This document shows positions 25,528 through 35,233 of a stretch of 64,000 nt of DNA, in pieces (position 1 is the stretch's first letter; each line of letters starts with the position of its first letter). Below the pieces are notes generated by a model, which saw only the letters and a list, made by a program, of their open reading frames with translations, was not told the origin of the DNA and searched no databases. A program made the position numbers and the translations under genes. Source of the DNA: Gammaproteobacteria bacterium (GTDB lineage Bacteria > Pseudomonadota > Gammaproteobacteria > Acidiferrobacterales > Sulfurifustaceae); NCBI GenBank assembly GCA_016199745.1, contig JACQFZ010000057.1:62001-126000 (forward strand), written 5' to 3'.

Positions 25528-26712
25528 CTATCGTTGCGTCTCAACTTTACCGCTGGCGAGATTGACACGTTCTTTCTTATTTAGCTCGCGTGCCAAGGTC
25601 CAACCGTTGTCTACCTTTCGATACAAGAACGCTGTCTGTACCAACTGTCCGTCACCGACCTTGTAGCTCACCTCGCTCACACCAATTTTGTGCTTGTCGC
25701 TGTAACGGGTGGTGAATTCAGTCGCGCTGACTAAGCGGCCGGGTGCACGCTTCTGCAAATCGGTCTCGATACGCTTCGCCGCTAAATAGGGGAACACGCG
25801 CTCAGGCGCGTCTTTCGGGCCTGGTACGTGATGCGGGTGAGCTTCATCGAGTTGATCCGGATTCAGTTTGCCGACAACGCGCCACGTATTGTCTTCTTTG
25901 ACAAACTGAAATTTCTGCGTCGCCGGCGGTTCTGTACCGAGCGTGTAATCGAGCTCCAGATAACCGGAGGCCGGCACACCACCCGTGGCGGCATAGCGCG
26001 CCTGGCGGAAGGTGACATCTTTGATCGGCTTATCCGCGTCATCACGCAACAATTCGCGCAACGCCAGATATTGCAATGTGTCGACCGAATCGCTGGTGAG
26101 GTCTGGCTTGCCATCGACTAAGCGGAAGCCACGTACGTCCGCCGTAAAAGTACCGGCCACCTGACTCTTGTTTTCATCAGGCAAGGTCAAATAAATCTTA
26201 CCGTCGACCTTGCGGTTTCGCTCCGGACCGAGTTCCAAACGCAGCGTGTACTTCTCTTTAAACTCACGCTGGCGTGGCGCATTTTGCCCCGGTTCGTACC
26301 AACGGATGCGAATCAGCGGCGCATCTTGTGCATTCGCATTGATCAGCTGAAAGCTGCGGCCGGCCGGGACTTCCCACGGCTTAGTCCGCAGAAATAATTT
26401 CACCTGGGTATCGGCTGGCTCTACCCCTTGGCGTAGGGTTAAGACCCCACCCTCGATCTCGGCGGCGTCGACGGTGAAGCCGACGCTTTGGATCTGACCG
26501 TTAGCCGGTTGCGCCGGAATCGTCGGCAGCGGGTCCGTGGCCATGGTCGGCTTCGGGGCGACGGCAACCGGGGTTTCATGTTCAGCGGAATCGCCGCCAA
26601 GAAAACTCAAACCTCCCTCTCGCTGTGATAACCACACGCCGATACCACCGACGAGCAGTACTACGAGCAGGAGAATTTGCACAATGCTCTTCGTGTCGAA
26701 CTTAAGGTTCAT
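25528..26712 (-). CDS. unknown membrane-anchored protein
   Basis: The protein has 394 residues from the ATG at 26712 (MNLKFDTKS). A longer open extension to 26889 is rejected because the helix IVQILLLVVLLVGGIGVWL fits an N-terminal anchor. The rest is predicted periplasmic: a proline-rich linker (about 45-70), then an extended beta-rich region with no recognised domain. VKLFLRTKPWEVPAGRSFQ and LELDYTLGTEPPATQKFQFV are representative. It stands alone, convergent with the cold-shock gene and divergent from the cfa relic. Confidence 0.72.
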   Translation of the reverse strand: MNLKFDTKSIVQILLLVVLLVGGIGVWLSQREGGLSFLGGDSAEHETPVAVAPKPTMATDPLPTIPAQPANGQIQSVGFTVDAAEIEGGVLTLRQGVEPADTQVKLFLRTKPWEVPAGRSFQLINANAQDAPLIRIRWYEPGQNAPRQREFKEKYTLRLELGPERNRKVDGKIYLTLPDENKSQVAGTFTADVRGFRLVDGKPDLTSDSVDTLQYLALRELLRDDADKPIKDVTFRQARYAATGGVPASGYLELDYTLGTEPPATQKFQFVKEDNTWRVVGKLNPDQLDEAHPHHVPGPKDAPERVFPYLAAKRIETDLQKRAPGRLVSATEFTTRYSDKHKIGVSEVSYKVGDGQLVQTAFLYRKVDNGWTLARELNKKERVNLASGKVETQR

Positions 26713-26958
26713 CGAAACTCCGTAGCAAAAGACTTTTTTTTGCGGCACGCGGGGCGCGGTGCGCTCGCGGAAGAATAATGTCTCAGTAAGACCGTCACAA
26801 TGCCATGACCTATGTCTAGATACGCCGTGCTCGAAGTCTAGCGCGCCATTGCTGACCTGCCAGGGTTTAACAAATAGCCATAGGGCCATTCAACTGTTGC
26901 CGGTCCGCGGCGCCATGCTAGCATGCAGGTGTCGCGATCTTTGCTCCATAGTCACACT

Positions 26959-28184
26959 ATGAGCAAAGAAAAAGCCGCCACCCTCGACCTTCCGACGACG
27001 GGTGATCAGTCCGCAGACCGCAGCGATCGGAACGCTTCTACCCTCGATCGTTGGCTGGCACGCAAGGTGCTCGAGTCGCTAGGCTCACCCCCGATCAGCA
27101 TCGTATTGTGGAACGGCGACGAAATACGCGCGCAGCCGCGATCCACCATCGGCAAAGCACTCATTCACGATCGTTCCGCCTTCTATCAACTGCTACGCAA
27201 TCCAGCGCTGCATTTCGGTGACCTCTACAGTGTCGGCCGCATCGAAGTTGACGGCGACCTAATTCAATTTCTCGAAGCGGCGTATCACGGCCAAAACGAT
27301 GCCAACAATCACGATTGGCTCAAAAAGCTCTACATCGCCGTGCAACGGCGACCGCGGGCGAACTCGCTCGCCGGCTCGGCGAGCATATCCAGCATCATTA
27401 CGATATCGGCAACTCTTTCTACGAGCTCTGGCTCGATAAGGAGATGCAATACACCTGTGCTTACTTCCCCAATCCGACCATGACGTTGGAACAGGCCCAG
27501 TTGGCGAAACTGGAGCACGTTTGTCGGAAGGTCGGTCTTAAACCCGGCGATCGCGTGGTCGAAGCCGGTTGCGGTTGGGGTGGTCTGACGCGCTATATGG
27601 CCCGCCACTACGGTGTGCGGATACAAGCGTTCAATATCTCGCACGAGCAGGTCGCGTATGCCCGCGAACGCGCCAAGACCGAGGGTCTTGCCCAGCAAAT
27701 CGAATACGTCGAAGACGACTACCGCAACATCAGCGGCGAGCACGATGTGTTCGTTTCCATCGGCATGTTGGAGCATGTCGGCCGCGAACAATTCAACGAT
27801 TTGGGCGAAGTACTGCATCGCGCACTAACGGCGGAAGGTCGCGGACTGATCCACACCATCGGTCGCAACCAACCGGAACTTATGAACGAATGGATTGAAA
27901 AGCGCATTTTCCCCGGCGCCTACCCGCCGACGCTGCGTGAAATGATGCCGATCTTCGAGCGCCATGCCTTCTCGGTGTTGGACGTCAAAAATCTTCGACT
28001 GCATTACGCGATCACACTACGGCATTGGTTGATGCGCTTCGAAAAAAATGCGGCGCGCATCGAGGCTATGTTCGACGGTTCGATCGCTGCATTTACGACC
28101 AGTTCGCTGCAACTTTTTCAGGTAATGTTTGCCTGCAGCCGCATTAACAATTTGCCGTGGTCACGGGCCCACCTTTACCGCTAA
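26959..28184 (+). pseudogene. cfa: cyclopropane-fatty-acyl-phospholipid synthase, frameshifted
   Basis: Two overlapping frames (26959-27483 and 27315-28184) make one CFA synthase of about 408 residues if one base is restored near 27366-27372. The first frame reads PRANSLA, and the second then continues RRLGEHIQHHYDIGNSFYEL, the family block NSLA-R-...-HYDIGN. The SAM site VVEAGCGWGGL, the catalytic MLEHVGREQF and the C-terminal LRLHYAITLRHW block are all present. The enzyme adds a methylene bridge to unsaturated phospholipid chains. Either a real one-base deletion or a read error would give this picture; the lack of other damage favours a recent event or an error. Confidence 0.88.
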
Positions 28185-28224
28185 TCGCTGAATCGCAGCG
28201 TCAGAAATACCCGCCATTCCGACC

Positions 28225-28425
28225 TTAGAGATTTAAATCGGTAGGCCCGTTCGGGCCGCGCATAACCGTTGGCACGGACGGCCAACCGGGAACGATCGCC
28301 GTCAACCGTTCCAGTCGTTGCAATTGCCGTGCGAGAAAGATCTGCGTGCGCATAGCGTCGCGTGAATCGTCGCGCATCCAGTAGAAAAATGTCATGTTGA
28401 TAACAGCATCCGTGGTTATCGGCAT
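28225..28425 (-). CDS. small unknown protein
   Basis: The protein has 66 residues (MPITTDAVINMTFFYWMRDD at the start). AAGGAG seven bases before the ATG is a strong ribosome site and decides the start. A second frame over the same DNA has no such signal. No family was recognised. It is convergent with the cfa relic. Confidence 0.55.
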   Translation of the reverse strand: MPITTDAVINMTFFYWMRDDSRDAMRTQIFLARQLQRLERLTAIVPGWPSVPTVMRGPNGPTDLNL

Positions 28426-28502
28426 GGTGTGTCTCCTTATCGTCGCATTCTACGACGAGCGCGCGGCGACAAATCCGCACGCCGGCTGTGTATTTGCCGC
28501 CG

Positions 28503-29354
28503 CTACGCCGACTGCCGAATTACCGCCTCCACCAACGCAATGCGTAATAGTTCCTCGTTCACCACTTCCGGCAAGAGATGCCGCACACGAAACAGCTTGG
28601 CCGATTGACGACACGCGGCCTGCTCGAGCATTTGTCGTGTCAGACGGCTGAGGTTGGTATGCGTCAGTAAATTAGCGGCATGCCATTCGTGGTAATCGCG
28701 CACGAGCTGGCGCTCTTGCTCGTTCTCCCAATGTTCACGCACCAGTAATTCCGGAAACCAGGCGCGCTCCAAGCGACGGCCGCTGAGCGTCGTATCGAGA
28801 CCGGACGTCGAGACGCCGATGGCGCTGCCGTCGGCGGCGCGTTCGAACCATTGTGCCTGCGGTTGCGGTCCGGCGGCGTGCTGGATACAACGATCGAGCA
28901 CGGCGCCATGAGAAATGTGCGACACCGGTCCAGCATCGGCGATGAAGCTCGGCGCCTGGAAGCCGTCGTCACCGCTGAGCGTTGCCCGCCAACGAGCGAC
29001 GGTAACGGTCGGCGGTGTGCGGCCGGATAGCGTGCTGGCGAGCAGTGCCAGCGGCAGTTGCTCATGCGCATCGAGCAGCCACAGCTCGAGCTGATCGGCG
29101 AGCGGAAACGGTAACGGCGGCCGCTCGCGCAACACCCTCACGATCGGTTGTGTGCGTTCGGTCTCGATCAAACTGCCGTGGCCGTCGGCACGCCACACGC
29201 CGTAACTCGACAGGCGCGTGCGTTGATTGAGAAATTGCACGCGCCAGCGCAAGCCGTCGGCGCTCATCGCTCGGAAACCGGTGCACTCGGCAACTTGAAC
29301 GGTGCCTTGATAAGGCGACAACCGCCGCAAGCTGTAGTAACGCGTTGCGCTCAT
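28503..29354 (-). CDS. unknown protein cotranscribed with xerC
   Basis: The protein has 283 residues, soluble, with no signal peptide. Its ATG shares one base with the xerC stop codon (TAATG), so it is translationally coupled. Recurring features are RYYSLRRLSPYQGTVQVAEC at the start and a histidine/glutamate-rich C-terminal half (LVREHWENEQERQLVRDYHE). I recognise no domain. Confidence 0.75.
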   Translation of the reverse strand: MSATRYYSLRRLSPYQGTVQVAECTGFRAMSADGLRWRVQFLNQRTRLSSYGVWRADGHGSLIETERTQPIVRVLRERPPLPFPLADQLELWLLDAHEQLPLALLASTLSGRTPPTVTVARWRATLSGDDGFQAPSFIADAGPVSHISHGAVLDRCIQHAAGPQPQAQWFERAADGSAIGVSTSGLDTTLSGRRLERAWFPELLVREHWENEQERQLVRDYHEWHAANLLTHTNLSRLTRQMLEQAACRQSAKLFRVRHLLPEVVNEELLRIALVEAVIRQSA

Positions 29355-30277
29355 TAGCGCGAACCGGTCTTGCGTTTGCGCGCTCGCGGGTGCGCTTGGT
29401 CGTAGACCTTGGCGAGGTGCTGAAAGTCGAGGTGGGTATAAATCTGCGTGGTTGAAATGCTCGCATGGCCGAGCAGTTCCTGCACCGCGCGTAAATCGCC
29501 GCTGGACTCCAACACGTGGCTGGCGAACGAATGACGCAACATGTGCGGATGCACCGGTTGCGTCAGCCCTTGTTGGCGACCGCGCTGGCCGACGACGCGC
29601 TGCACGGTACTATGAGAAATACGCTGGCCGCTGCGCCCGAGAAATACCGCGGTCTCGTCCGGCGCGACCCGTGTGGCACGTTGCACCAACCACTCGCGCA
29701 ACGCCGCTGCCGCCGGTGCGCCGACCGGAATCACCCGCGTCTTACCGCCCTTGCCGGTGACGCGCACGGTGCCATCACCCTGGAAGTTATCGATATTAAG
29801 CGCGGCGATTTCTGCTAAGCGCAATCCGGAGGAGTACAGCAATTCCAAGAGCGCACGATCGCGCTTGGCGTTTACGTCGGTGGCGGTAATTTCGACTAAA
29901 CAGGTCGCCTGATCGGGGCTCAAGCTTTTCGGCAACCGCCGCGGCGACTTCGGCGCCGCCACACCGACGGCCGGGTTACGCGTTACGCGGCCTTCACGCA
30001 GTAAATAGCGATAAAACGACCGCGCCGCCGACAACAACCGACGAATACTGCGTCCCGAAAGCCCCGACTGATGCAGCTCGCTGACATAGGTACGCATGTG
30101 TTGCGGCGTCAGTATCTGCCAATCAGCAAAGCCGCGGCGTTGGCAAAAATCGCGCAAACGCTCGAGGTCACGGTGGTAATTGACCACCGTCAGCGGTGAC
30201 ATGCCGCGCTCGGCGGCGAGATAACGCCGAAACTGCTCGATGGATTCGCTAAGAGGAGTCGACGGCGAAGCGGTCAC
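29354..30277 (-). CDS. xerC: XerC tyrosine recombinase
   Basis: The protein has 307 residues from a GTG. The SAM-like N-terminal domain (about 10-100) precedes the catalytic domain with Arg153 (SGLRLAEIAAL), Lys179 (GKGGKTRVIP), His245-x-x-Arg248 (HPHMLRHSFASH), His271 and nucleophile Tyr280 (LLGHASISTTQIYTH). With XerD it resolves chromosome dimers at dif. It lies between DUF484 and an unknown gene in the common dapF-DUF484-xerC order. Confidence 0.97.
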   Translation of the reverse strand: MTASPSTPLSESIEQFRRYLAAERGMSPLTVVNYHRDLERLRDFCQRRGFADWQILTPQHMRTYVSELHQSGLSGRSIRRLLSAARSFYRYLLREGRVTRNPAVGVAAPKSPRRLPKSLSPDQATCLVEITATDVNAKRDRALLELLYSSGLRLAEIAALNIDNFQGDGTVRVTGKGGKTRVIPVGAPAAAALREWLVQRATRVAPDETAVFLGRSGQRISHSTVQRVVGQRGRQQGLTQPVHPHMLRHSFASHVLESSGDLRAVQELLGHASISTTQIYTHLDFQHLAKVYDQAHPRARKRKTGSR

Positions 30278-30288
30278 GGTTGCCTGAT

Positions 30289-30996
30289 TTAGGGCACCGG
30301 CGTAACGCGGGCGATGCTGTGCATCAAGATGTCGCCGAGTTTGGCGAGATACACCGTACCCATGCCGGAATGAAAACGACGAGCGTCATGGCTGCCGAGC
30401 GCCAAAATGCCGAGCGGACGCTGTTTGCCCAACGTGATAAGAGCGGCCGAGCGCAGCTCGGCGGCCTGCTGCTTGAATAAATACTTCAACAAATCTTCGT
30501 CGAAGCGCGAACCGCACACCGGCTTACCGACGCCGTACTCGCGCAACAAACTTTTCAGTCGCGGATCGTCGCCGACGAATTCCGTGCGCGCAAACGCCGG
30601 CTCCGCTTCGCCCTGACATAGCACCGCGACCACGTCGATCTTGAACTCACGCCGCAGCATTTCGTAAGCGTTGTCGAATACATCGTCGAGCGAGGCGCTG
30701 TCGGCCATGGCCAAGGCGAACCGATGCAGCCGCTCGGCGAGCACGTCGTTCTCGCGGGCAACGCTGACCAACTCACGTAATTGCCGCTGCGACGTCTCGT
30801 TCTGCTCGCGCAGCACCCTCACTTGCCGCTCGATCAATGAGGCCGTGCCGTCGCCGACCTCGTGCCGCAGATTCAGCTTGGCAAGCACGTCGGCATGCCG
30901 TTGGAAAAAATCGGGATGATCGTCGAGGTAACGGGAAACGGCTTCCTCCCACGACAACTCTTTATCTTGTTCGCCGCTCGATACTTTCTGCGTCAT
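30289..30996 (-). CDS. DUF484 family protein (GAF-like)
   Basis: The protein has 235 residues from the ATG at 30996. The hallmark opening is WEEAVSRYLDDHPDFFQRHA and LNLRHEVGDGTASLIERQVR, followed by a coiled-coil stretch and a GAF-like domain ending LGKQRPLGILALGSHDARRF. Conserved in dapF-xerC operons of gammaproteobacteria; its function is not established. Confidence 0.95.
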   Translation of the reverse strand: MTQKVSSGEQDKELSWEEAVSRYLDDHPDFFQRHADVLAKLNLRHEVGDGTASLIERQVRVLREQNETSQRQLRELVSVARENDVLAERLHRFALAMADSASLDDVFDNAYEMLRREFKIDVVAVLCQGEAEPAFARTEFVGDDPRLKSLLREYGVGKPVCGSRFDEDLLKYLFKQQAAELRSAALITLGKQRPLGILALGSHDARRFHSGMGTVYLAKLGDILMHSIARVTPVP

Positions 30997-31040
30997 GGCG
31001 TACCTCAATAATTATTTATTGCTATTGCCGATGAAAGATT

Positions 31041-31880
31041 TCAGCGATCCGCTAGCTCGATCGTTCCCTCATATACGGTACGGGCCGGTCCGGCCAGCCA
31101 CACCGGCTTACCCTCACCGGCCCAGACGACTGCCAGTGTTCCGCCGGGCAATTGCACCTCGACCTGTTCATCCAACAAGCCTTGCTGACGTCCCGCCACG
31201 ACCGCGGCACAGGCGCCGCTGCCGCAAGCCAGCGTTTCGCCCGCTCCTCGTTCCCAGACACGCAGGCGGATACGCCGACGATCGAGGATCTGCATGAAAC
31301 CGGCATTCACGCCCCGCGGAAAACGCGGATGTCGTTCGATGCGCGGCCCAAGTGTCGTTACCGGCGCGCGCTCGACATCAGCGACGATTTGCACGGCATG
31401 GGGATTGCCCATCGATATCGCGCTCACCGTGATCTGCTCACGGTCCACTTCTAAATCATAGACGAGTGCACGGGCTTCAGCGATGAAGGGAATGTCATTC
31501 GGCGCAAATCGCGGTACCGCCATCTGCACGGCGTACTGTCCGTCCGGCTGAACGCGTGGATAAATCCGACCACCGAGTGTGTCGACGGCAATCTCGTCCT
31601 TGCTCGTCAAACCCTTCTGGCGCACGAACTGGACGAAGCAGCGCGCGCCGTTGCCACATTGCTCGACCTCACCGCCGTCGGCATTGAAGATGCGATAACG
31701 AAAATCGGCACCGTTCGCGTCGGCTGGCTCGACTACCAGTACTTGATCGCAACCCACACCGAAATGACGGTCAGACAGCTGCCGGACCTGCGCCGGCGTC
31801 AATGCCACGCGATCCGTGACACTGTCGATGACGACAAAGTCGTTACCCGCGCCTTCCATTTTTGTAAACTTGAGCTTCAT
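31041..31880 (-). CDS. dapF: diaminopimelate epimerase
   Basis: The protein has 279 residues from the ATG at 31880 ([14 protein letters not shown]). The two catalytic cysteines are Cys75 ([13 protein letters not shown]) and Cys219 ([11 protein letters not shown]). It converts LL- to meso-diaminopimelate for lysine and peptidoglycan synthesis, and its product is the substrate of the LysA enzyme encoded 300 bases upstream on the same strand. Operon with DUF484 and xerC is likely. Confidence 0.97.
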   Translation of the reverse strand: MKLKFTKMEGAGNDFVVIDSVTDRVALTPAQVRQLSDRHFGVGCDQVLVVEPADANGADFRYRIFNADGGEVEQCGNGARCFVQFVRQKGLTSKDEIAVDTLGGRIYPRVQPDGQYAVQMAVPRFAPNDIPFIAEARALVYDLEVDREQITVSAISMGNPHAVQIVADVERAPVTTLGPRIERHPRFPRGVNAGFMQILDRRRIRLRVWERGAGETLACGSGACAAVVAGRQQGLLDEQVEVQLPGGTLAVVWAGEGKPVWLAGPARTVYEGTIELADR

Positions 31881-31978
31881 GTTTTCACTGTACGACAATG
31901 AATGAATTCCGCGAGCGCAATAAGCGCAGTAGCGATAAGCTTACCGCCCAAGAATAACGCCCGCTATGGGCGAGCCGT

Positions 31979-32230
31979 ATGAAAGATTTTTTACTAAAAC
32001 AATTCCGCGCTCTAAAAAACAGCAGGCATGGTTGGTTACGCCAAATCGTCGGCGTTCTTCTGGTTGCTTGCGGGCTGGTCGGGTTTCTGCCGGTGCTCGG
32101 GTTCTGGATGATCCCGCTTGGATTGGCCCTGCTGGCAGTGGACTTTCCAGCGATCCGCCGGCTCAATCAACGCCTACTGGGTTGGTGGGAGCGCGTACGC
32201 CGGCGGTTTTCGCGTAAGAAGAACGACTAA
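31979..32230 (+). CDS. small PGPGW-like membrane protein
   Basis: The protein has 83 residues. Two hydrophobic segments (VGVLLVACGLVGFLPVLGFW and MIPLGLALLAVDF) are followed by a basic tail RRRFSRKKND, as in the PGPGW small membrane proteins (PF09656-like). The call is by resemblance. Its last bases overlap the lysA 3' end in a convergent arrangement. It is divergent from dapF. Confidence 0.68.
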   Translation: MKDFLLKQFRALKNSRHGWLRQIVGVLLVACGLVGFLPVLGFWMIPLGLALLAVDFPAIRRLNQRLLGWWERVRRRFSRKKND

Positions 32231-33492
32231 TCGCCCGGTAAACACGACTCCAGCGCCAACAGCTCAGCCACGGTTTCGCGCCGCCGGCTCACGCAATAAC
32301 GATCGCCGTCGACCACGACTTCAGCCGCGCGTGGTCGGGTGTTGTAGTTCGAGCTCATGACCGAACCATACGCGCCGGCCGACGCGATCGCCACCAGATC
32401 GCCATCGGCGATCGCCAGTGTGCGCGCCCGCCCGAGGAAGTCGCCGCTCTCGCACACCGGGCCGACGACGTCGTAAACCGCGGATGGCTGCTGCTTGAGC
32501 TCGGCCGGCGCAATATCGTGCCATGCGTCATACAACGCCGGCCGCACCAGATCATTCATTGCCGCGTCGATGATGGCGAAGTTGCGATCGCTGCCTTGTT
32601 TCAAATACAACACGCGCGACAGCAACACACCGGCGTTGCCGACGATCGCCCGCCCCGGCTCAACCACCAACTTGAGCGAACGATAGCGCGTGCCGAAGCG
32701 GTGCAAGGTATCGAGCAACGCCAGCGCATAGTCGATCGGCTCGGGCGGTTGCTCGTCACCGTAGCGAATACCGAGGCCACCGCCCAGATCGAGCTGGCGC
32801 AAGGCGAAACCGTCGTCGAGCAATTCGCCGGCCAGCTCTAGTACACGCTCGAGCGCAGTAACGAACGGGCCGACATCGGTGAGCTGCGAGCCGATGTGGC
32901 AAGCAATACCTTTCACATCGATGTTGGCTAACTCCCGAGCGCGACGATACACCGACAACGCCTGATCGATGTCGATGCCGAACTTGCTCTCTTTGAGACC
33001 GGTGGCGATATAAGGATGGGTCACCGGATCGACGTCAGGATTCACGCGCAGGCTCACGTGCGCGCGGCTGCCGCATTCGTCGGCAATCCGGTTCAACAAT
33101 TCAAGCTCGTTGGCCGATTCCACATTAAAGCTACCGATGCCAACTTCGAGCGCGCGCCGCATTTCCGCCGCTGTCTTACCCACGCCGGAGAACACCACCT
33201 TCGCCGGATCGCCGCCGGCGGCCAGCACGCGTTCGAGCTCACCGCCGGAAACGATGTCGAATCCGGAGCCGAGACGCGCCAACGTATCGAGCACCGCTAA
33301 ATTGGAGTTCGCTTTGACCGCATAACAGACCAAGTGGTCATGGCTGGCGAATGCCTCGTCGAACGCATTCCAGCGTTCTTCGATAGCAGCGCGCGAATAG
33401 ACGTAACATGGGGTACCGATGTCCTGCGCCAAGACGACGAGGTCGACATCCTCGGCATGCAACCGACCGGCTCTATATTCAAACGGATCCAT
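32227..33492 (-). CDS. lysA: diaminopimelate decarboxylase
   Basis: The protein has 421 residues. The ATG at 33492 is chosen because GTGGAG lies just before it; a GTG at 33501 would use that site itself. The PLP-binding lysine is Lys60 (VCYAVKANSN). GGGLGIRY, VVEPGRAIVGNAG and GPVCESGDFLGR are the PLP-phosphate and substrate blocks of alanine-racemase-fold decarboxylases. It makes L-lysine. The lptM stop codon is nine bases upstream. Confidence 0.97.
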   Translation of the reverse strand: MDPFEYRAGRLHAEDVDLVVLAQDIGTPCYVYSRAAIEERWNAFDEAFASHDHLVCYAVKANSNLAVLDTLARLGSGFDIVSGGELERVLAAGGDPAKVVFSGVGKTAAEMRRALEVGIGSFNVESANELELLNRIADECGSRAHVSLRVNPDVDPVTHPYIATGLKESKFGIDIDQALSVYRRARELANIDVKGIACHIGSQLTDVGPFVTALERVLELAGELLDDGFALRQLDLGGGLGIRYGDEQPPEPIDYALALLDTLHRFGTRYRSLKLVVEPGRAIVGNAGVLLSRVLYLKQGSDRNFAIIDAAMNDLVRPALYDAWHDIAPAELKQQPSAVYDVVGPVCESGDFLGRARTLAIADGDLVAIASAGAYGSVMSSNYNTRPRAAEVVVDGDRYCVSRRRETVAELLALESCLPGD

Positions 33493-33501
33493 AGACTCCA
33501 C

Positions 33502-33621
33502 TTACTTAACCGCGAATGGTTTGATGGGGGCGATTCCGCCCGGGAGATACAACGGACCTTTTTTGCCACATGCACCGAGCGCTAGCACGGCTAAGAGCAG
33601 GACGATTATCCGACGCGACAT
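33502..33621 (-). CDS. lptM: LptM small lipoprotein (YifL)
   Basis: The protein has only 39 residues. It has a signal peptide with lipobox LALGAC (Cys18), immediately followed by GKKGPLYLP, the invariant LptM mark. LptM helps the LptD-LptE outer-membrane LPS translocon to assemble its native disulfides. Its place directly before lysA is the classical gene order and supports the call. Confidence 0.93.
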   Translation of the reverse strand: MSRRIIVLLLAVLALGACGKKGPLYLPGGIAPIKPFAVK

Positions 33622-33803
33622 TCTTAATTTCCCCTTTTGCTAGCACAAGCTTACCGGTCCGTGGGTAACGACATCTACTGCCGCTGCAGCAATTTCTGGA
33701 TTTTCTATACTTAAAGTTACTAGTGGGACCGTAAACGACGACCGGCTATTGTCTTCGTGGCAGGCCCCACAGATATCACGCAGGTGTGGAGGTATTTAGA
33801 AAT

Positions 33804-34316
33804 ATGCGCTTACCTACGCTCCAGCAGTTCTTTCGTCATCAACTGCAACAGAGTTTTCACGACCATGGGCTCAATGAAGCCGGTACCGTCGACTACGTCG
33901 CCGAGGTGCTGGCACGATTCGCCTACACGCATTTGCTGTACTCGCTCAAGGACACCGAAGGTCGGCCCCTCGAATACATCGTCGACATGCTCATCGCCTC
34001 GCAAGAGGCCAAAGACCGCCGCCGCCACGGCTCGATCGTGCGTCACATCGGCGACTACACGCTGTTCATGAGCGGCTTATTTCGTGAGCGGGTGGCGGCA
34101 CGCGGCGAGCTCGATTACTACGTGGCCCACGGTCGCAATGCCTTCTGGCGCTCGGCCGACTACGAAGCCAATCCAGCCCGGCGTCACGTCTATCGGCGGC
34201 TATATGAAGAATTCAGCCCGATCTCGGACGTGCTCGATTATCTGCGGCGTGTGCAGTTACCGGTAAAAGACCGCGCCGGCAACGACAATTTGCTCGCGGC
34301 CTACTGGCGCGCGTAA
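33804..34316 (+). CDS. conserved unknown protein
   Basis: The protein has 170 residues from the ATG at 33804, with GGAGG (33788-33792) upstream; a GTG at 33786 is less likely. It is soluble, helical and rich in Arg, Tyr, His and Asp, without cysteine or a recognised motif. Representative stretches are FRHQLQQSFHDHGL, FAYTHLLYSLKDTEGRPLEY and EEFSPISDVLDYLRRVQLP. It is divergent from lptM-lysA. Confidence 0.72.
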   Translation: MRLPTLQQFFRHQLQQSFHDHGLNEAGTVDYVAEVLARFAYTHLLYSLKDTEGRPLEYIVDMLIASQEAKDRRRHGSIVRHIGDYTLFMSGLFRERVAARGELDYYVAHGRNAFWRSADYEANPARRHVYRRLYEEFSPISDVLDYLRRVQLPVKDRAGNDNLLAAYWRA

Positions 34317-34326
34317 CGCCGCGCAA

Positions 34327-34518
34327 CTAGCAGCACAAGATAAACTCGCGCCGATCTTTGCCCGAGCGGCGGTCGCGTTCGCCCATCTTCGGGTCCCAGC
34401 GCAAATCGCCGCGACGCTCGCCGCTACGGCGTTCGACCCGTCGCCGATCGCCCTGACGCCACCAATTGTAAGACGGACCGCTATGGCCGTCACCGCTACT
34501 GTTCTCGTTCGCACGCAT
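34327..34518 (-). CDS. small arginine-rich protein
   Basis: The protein has 63 residues (start MRANENSSGDG). It contains three tries at one motif, RRRVERRSGERRGD and ERDRRSGKDRREF, of the R-R-x-G-x-R-R kind seen in GGDEF and PilZ-linked linkers. The ribosome site is weak, so coding is plausible but not proven. It is convergent with the unknown gene at 33804 and divergent from the sigma gene. Confidence 0.45.
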   Translation of the reverse strand: MRANENSSGDGHSGPSYNWWRQGDRRRVERRSGERRGDLRWDPKMGERDRRSGKDRREFILCC

Positions 34519-34645
34519 AATTACTTGTCGTTAAATACACCAAATACACCCCAGACGCGCACTTTACCGCGTCGCCCGCCCCACTTGAACTGCCGCGGTC
34601 AACCGCCGGCCGGGTCTGACGTTATTAGTTTCAGAGGGCCAACCG

Positions 34646-35233
34646 ATGGAATTGCCATTGCGAGCAAGCACCACCCCCAGCTGGGAGAACTTACTGGAAT
34701 CTAACCAGGCCTTGGACCGCTTTCTGGCCGGCGCCGAGCGCCGCGCGCTCGCCATGGCCCGGGCGGCGACGCGCCATTCCGACGACGCCTTGGATATCGT
34801 GCAAGACGCCATGCTGCAGCTAGTCCGCTACTACGCCGGCCGGCCCGAGGGCGAGTGGGGACCGCTGTTTCAACAGATCTTGCAGCGGCGAATTTACGAT
34901 TGGTATCGGCGTACGCGGGTACGCAACCGTTGGCGCCAATGGTTCAGCGACGACGATGAAGACGCCGGTAATGCGCTGGAAAACCAGCCCGACCCGCGCC
35001 CGACCGGTCCACAAGAGCAAAGCGCCGCCAATCGCACGCTGGTTGCGCTCGAAGCGGCGGTGGCACGCCTGCCATTGCGGCAACAACAAGCGTTTCTATT
35101 GCGTACCTGGGAAGGATTGGACGTCGAGCAAACCGCTCGCGCCATGGGCTGCTCCGCCGGCAGCGTTAAAACGCATTACTTCCGCGCGGTGCAATCGTTA
35201 CAAAATCAGCTCAAGGACCACTGGCAGCCATGA
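34646..35233 (+). CDS. ECF-type sigma-70 factor
   Basis: The protein has 195 residues. Region 2 includes DDALDIVQDAMLQLVRYY (core and -10 binding). Region 4 holds LEAAVARLPLRQQQAFLLRT and the helix-turn-helix LDVEQTARAMGCSAGSVKTH. It stops four bases into the next gene (ATGA), which codes for its likely anti-sigma regulator. The set sigma/DUF3619-like/DUF3106 recurs in other proteobacteria, but the signal it answers is unknown. Confidence 0.92.
   Translation: MELPLRASTTPSWENLLESNQALDRFLAGAERRALAMARAATRHSDDALDIVQDAMLQLVRYYAGRPEGEWGPLFQQILQRRIYDWYRRTRVRNRWRQWFSDDDEDAGNALENQPDPRPTGPQEQSAANRTLVALEAAVARLPLRQQQAFLLRTWEGLDVEQTARAMGCSAGSVKTHYFRAVQSLQNQLKDHWQP

Noticed and set aside
28181-28480. 99-codon minus-strand frame
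   Set aside because: Overlaps the 66-residue frame at 28225-28425, which has a strong AAGGAG site.
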